Of a stretch of DNA of 14,978 bases, positions 12,927 to 14,978 are shown piece by piece. Position numbers and translations under genes: made by a program. The stretch covers positions 1-14,978 of the forward strand of contig JAGQHH010000434.1 of NCBI GenBank assembly GCA_020431945.1. Direction: 5' to 3'. The notes below the pieces were generated by a model that made no database searches, was not told the origin of the DNA, and was given only the letters and a program-made list of their open reading frames with translations. The DNA is from Cyanobacteria bacterium HKST-UBA02. Its GTDB lineage: Bacteria; Cyanobacteriota; Vampirovibrionia; Obscuribacterales; Obscuribacteraceae. Position 1 is the stretch's first letter, and each line of letters begins with the position of its first letter.

Positions 12927-14774
12927 TTATCTGTGGAAGGTTATCTTTCGCAGTTTTCGAAGGCTCTCGATGTCTCCATCCGAAATCGAGTCTGAGACCC
13001 AGATACTATTGATTCTCGAGTTTCGCTCAATCAGTCTCTTCAATCCTGCCGGGGTTACTGCGGTATTGCGTAGATAGATCGCCCCGGCTGGCGTTCCTTC
13101 GAGCATCTCGAGACCGCGGTCGGTTACTGCAGTGCTGTCGAGCATGAGAGCCTGCAGCTTCTCAAGGCTTGCGAAACTTTTCATTGACTCGTCCGAAATC
13201 GTGGTGCCGGACAGGTCAAGAAGCGCGAGATTCTTCAATTTCGGGCAGATCGCTTGCGCCGTTGCATCCGTGATCATTTTTTCGTCCTTTAGACGCAGAG
13301 CCGCGAGTCCTGTGAGTCGGCTCGTTTCAACGGCGTCTCGATCAGTAAGACCGGCATCGCGAATGTCCAGCCTGAAAAGAGATTTCATCGATGCCAGGGC
13401 AGCGATTCCCTCGGCTCCGAATCCTCGGGACTGATCCAGAAACAGCTCTTCGAGGCTTTGCGAGCGTGCCAGATGAGCGAGCCAATCATCAGACACTTTC
13501 GAGAGAAGGATCCTCAGTCTCGATATGTTCTCTCGCTCGGCAATCCCATCAGCTTCAGCAATTTTCAAGGCTCGTTCGGAGAGAATCAGCGTCACCGGTC
13601 CGACGCTCATATCGAGTGCTTCCCAGCTGAGTGTCTCCTTCCCCTCGAAGGTTATGTCATTGATATCGTTGCCTTCACTTGGTTTGGGAGGATCATTGAG
13701 TCCTCCGGAATCGAAGGCGTGATAGGAGATAGGAAAAGTGCTGGGAGGTCTGGTCGTCTCGAAACTGTACAACATGACACCGATTGCGGCGACTGTAAGG
13801 GCAAGCAGGCTGGCGAAAGCAAGAACGGGAAGGTTCCGGTTTTTTTGTTTTACCACTACCGGGGTGGCTATCTCCGGATCGTCTTCCGTCTCGACTGGCT
13901 CATTGCTCTGGATCGCAGCTACTATTTCGTCCATGGACTGAAATCGCCGGTCCGGATCCTTGGCCAGCATCCTCGAGACGAGCTTCTCGATAGATTGCGG
14001 AAAGGCCAGCCCTTCTGCTTGCGAAAGAGATGGCGGCTCCTCTTCGCTATGCATCCTGAGCGTCTCCATGGCAGTGTCTCCGTGAAAGGGAGGCTCTCCT
14101 GCCAGGCACTCGAATATGATGCAACCTAGCGAATAGATGTCGGAGCGTTCGTCGGCCTTGCCGCCCCGGGATGCTTCGGGGCTCATATAGAGCGGACTGC
14201 CCAGGAGGGCGTTGGTCCTTGTCAGTCTGACGTTCTGGCGTTTCTCAGGGCCTTCTTCCAGGCTTTCTTCCAGATCTGCTTCCAGGCTGCGAGCGATCCC
14301 GAAGTCCACGACCTTCACCAGCTCCTCACCGCTGCCGGAGCTCGTGACGATGATATTGGCAGACTTCAGATCTCTGTGAATCACGCCCTGCCTGTGCGAA
14401 TAGCTCATCGCAGAACAAATCTGCAGCACCAGATCGAGGGCTCTTTCAAGGCTCAGAGGTCCTTGCTCCCGGATGATCTTTTTGAGATTAGGACCTTCGA
14501 CGAATTCCATCACCATATAAGGCTCGTCGGAGCCGCTCATGCCGAAGTCCAGAATCTCCACCAGATTCTGATGGGTGAGACGACCGGCCAGCTTCGCCTC
14601 TTTTTGAAATCGCTGAATCTGAGAGCTTTCGAGCTGCTGCCCCCCGGCGTGCAAAACTTTGATAGCGACAATCTTGCCCAGATGACTGTCGAAACAGCGA
14701 AAAACCGAGCCCATTCCACCGGCCCCGAGGGTCTCGAAGTCCGTATATCGGGCTGGCAGATCCGGTGTGTTCAG
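12927..14774 (-). CDS. Receptor-type Ser/Thr protein kinase with extracytoplasmic leucine-rich repeats, 615 aa (CTG start)
   Basis: The first ATG (14714) falls inside the Gly-rich loop and would destroy it. In frame upstream, before a TGA, there is no ATG, GTG or TTG, but CTG 14774 has GGAG (14786-14783) at 8-nt spacing. From it the loop GAGGMGSVF (17-25) is complete. Other kinase elements are Lys39, Glu59, HRDLKSAN (133-140), DFG (157-159) and SPE (198-200). An acidic insertion (residues 165-177) lies in the activation segment. One TM helix at about 315-338 puts residues 339-615 outside. These hold LRR units of about 24 residues, such as LRLKDEKMITDATAQAI, LALLDLSGTTISDESM and LQALMLDSTAVTDRGLEML, a likely ligand-binding surface. 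It shares the plan of the first kinase with a different sensor. Kinase and LRR calls are firm; the CTG start is inferred. Confidence 0.93.
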   Translation of the reverse strand: MNTPDLPARYTDFETLGAGGMGSVFRCFDSHLGKIVAIKVLHAGGQQLESSQIQRFQKEAKLAGRLTHQNLVEILDFGMSGSDEPYMVMEFVEGPNLKKIIREQGPLSLERALDLVLQICSAMSYSHRQGVIHRDLKSANIIVTSSGSGEELVKVVDFGIARSLEADLEESLEEGPEKRQNVRLTRTNALLGSPLYMSPEASRGGKADERSDIYSLGCIIFECLAGEPPFHGDTAMETLRMHSEEEPPSLSQAEGLAFPQSIEKLVSRMLAKDPDRRFQSMDEIVAAIQSNEPVETEDDPEIATPVVVKQKNRNLPVLAFASLLALTVAAIGVMLYSFETTRPPSTFPISYHAFDSGGLNDPPKPSEGNDINDITFEGKETLSWEALDMSVGPVTLILSERALKIAEADGIAERENISRLRILLSKVSDDWLAHLARSQSLEELFLDQSRGFGAEGIAALASMKSLFRLDIRDAGLTDRDAVETSRLTGLAALRLKDEKMITDATAQAICPKLKNLALLDLSGTTISDESMKSFASLEKLQALMLDSTAVTDRGLEMLEGTPAGAIYLRNTAVTPAGLKRLIERNSRINSIWVSDSISDGDIESLRKLRKITFHR

Positions 14775-14782
14775 GTGTCTAT

Positions 14783-14786
14783 CTCC
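14783..14786 (-). promoter_or_regulatory. Shine-Dalgarno (GGAG) that supports the CTG start
   Basis: GGAG on the minus strand, 8 nt before CTG 14774. It is the only SD near a usable position upstream of the kinase's Gly-rich loop. Confidence 0.6.
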
Positions 14787-14813
14787 AGCTGATGGCTGTC
14801 ACGACAGGCTTGC

Positions 14814-14819
14814 AGTATA
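14814..14819 (-). promoter_or_regulatory. Candidate -10 (TATACT) for the LRR kinase gene
   Basis: TATACT on the minus strand would start transcription near 14807, giving a leader of about 33 nt that includes the GGAG. No clear -35 is visible. Confidence 0.35.
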
Positions 14820-14910
14820 CATCCTGAAAAACCCTGATGTTTTGCTCGCCGGCTCATGATAAGTTGGAAACAGGGGATCCTATATCATCGGCTCGCAACT
14901 GCACGGGTAT

Positions 14911-14978
14911 TAACTCATGATCGCTTCGCATGTCAACCAGACCGAGTTTGTTCTGACATGCGAAGCGATCATGAGTTA
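14911..14978. repeat. Perfect 25-bp inverted repeat at the window end
   Basis: Left arm 14911-14935 (starts taactcatgatcgc) is the exact reverse complement of 14954-14978; the 18-nt loop is 14936-14953. The right arm ends on the last base of the window, so the true arms may be longer. There is no U-tract. It could be a dispersed palindromic element, a transposon or recombination site, or an assembly fold-back at a contig end. The stretch 14820-14910 before it shows nothing recognisable. Confidence 0.85.

Noticed and set aside
14911..14978. Terminal hairpin as a linear-replicon telomere
   Set aside because: Nothing else suggests a linear replicon; a contig end or dispersed repeat explains it more simply.

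Overview
The window looks like bacterial chromosome, dense in genes and moderately high in G+C. Five of the larger products belong to an envelope or signalling theme: secreted TPR proteins, two Hanks-type Ser/Thr kinases with a single membrane span and an extracytoplasmic repeat domain, a TadE-like pseudopilin, a secreted 5'-nucleotidase and small exported proteins of unknown function. This mix, and the wording of the kinase domains, resembles non-photosynthetic Cyanobacteria relatives (Vampirovibrionia/Melainabacteria, Obscuribacterales type). That placement is an inference from memory of the families; there is no rRNA or other marker here.

Layout. 1-1532 (-): a secreted TPR protein running off the left edge, whose coding frame is open right through the edge. 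1538-2638 (+): a second secreted TPR protein, starting only 5 bp from the first in divergent orientation. 2648-3214 (-): an sce7726-family, PD-(D/E)XK-like protein. 3243-4346 (+): a TPR lipoprotein gene interrupted by one in-frame TGA. 4360-7077 (+): Ser/Thr kinase with an outer TPR-like domain. 7129-7938 (+): TadE-like protein with a Gly/Pro-rich tail. 7944-8999: a foreign-looking insert with two divergent ORFs, bounded by a perfect 28-bp direct repeat. 9007-9366 (-): a small PAS-domain protein. 9668-11641 (-): UshA-type 5'-nucleotidase. 11586-12197 (+): an exported protein whose 5' end overlaps the nucleotidase gene. 12258-12292: terminator. 12520-12921 (+): a two-TM protein. 12927-14774 (-): a second kinase with outer leucine-rich repeats, apparently starting at CTG. 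14911-14978: a perfect 25-bp inverted repeat ending exactly at the window end.

The most notable structure is the insert at 7944-8999. The 28-bp repeat covers the place where the TadE-like gene and the PAS gene once met tail to tail. Each copy now supplies the intact 3' end of one of them, so about 1.08 kb was added without damaging either neighbour. The insert carries an unrecognised 204-aa protein with a probable helix-turn-helix and a 60-aa divergent ORF, but no recombinase. It is the best candidate here for an undescribed mobile unit. The second theme is receptor-like kinases: two kinases share the same plan (cytoplasmic kinase, one TM helix, extracytoplasmic protein-binding repeats) with different sensors, next to exported TPR proteins that could be their partners. 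No rRNA, tRNA, CRISPR array or canonical insertion sequence was seen.
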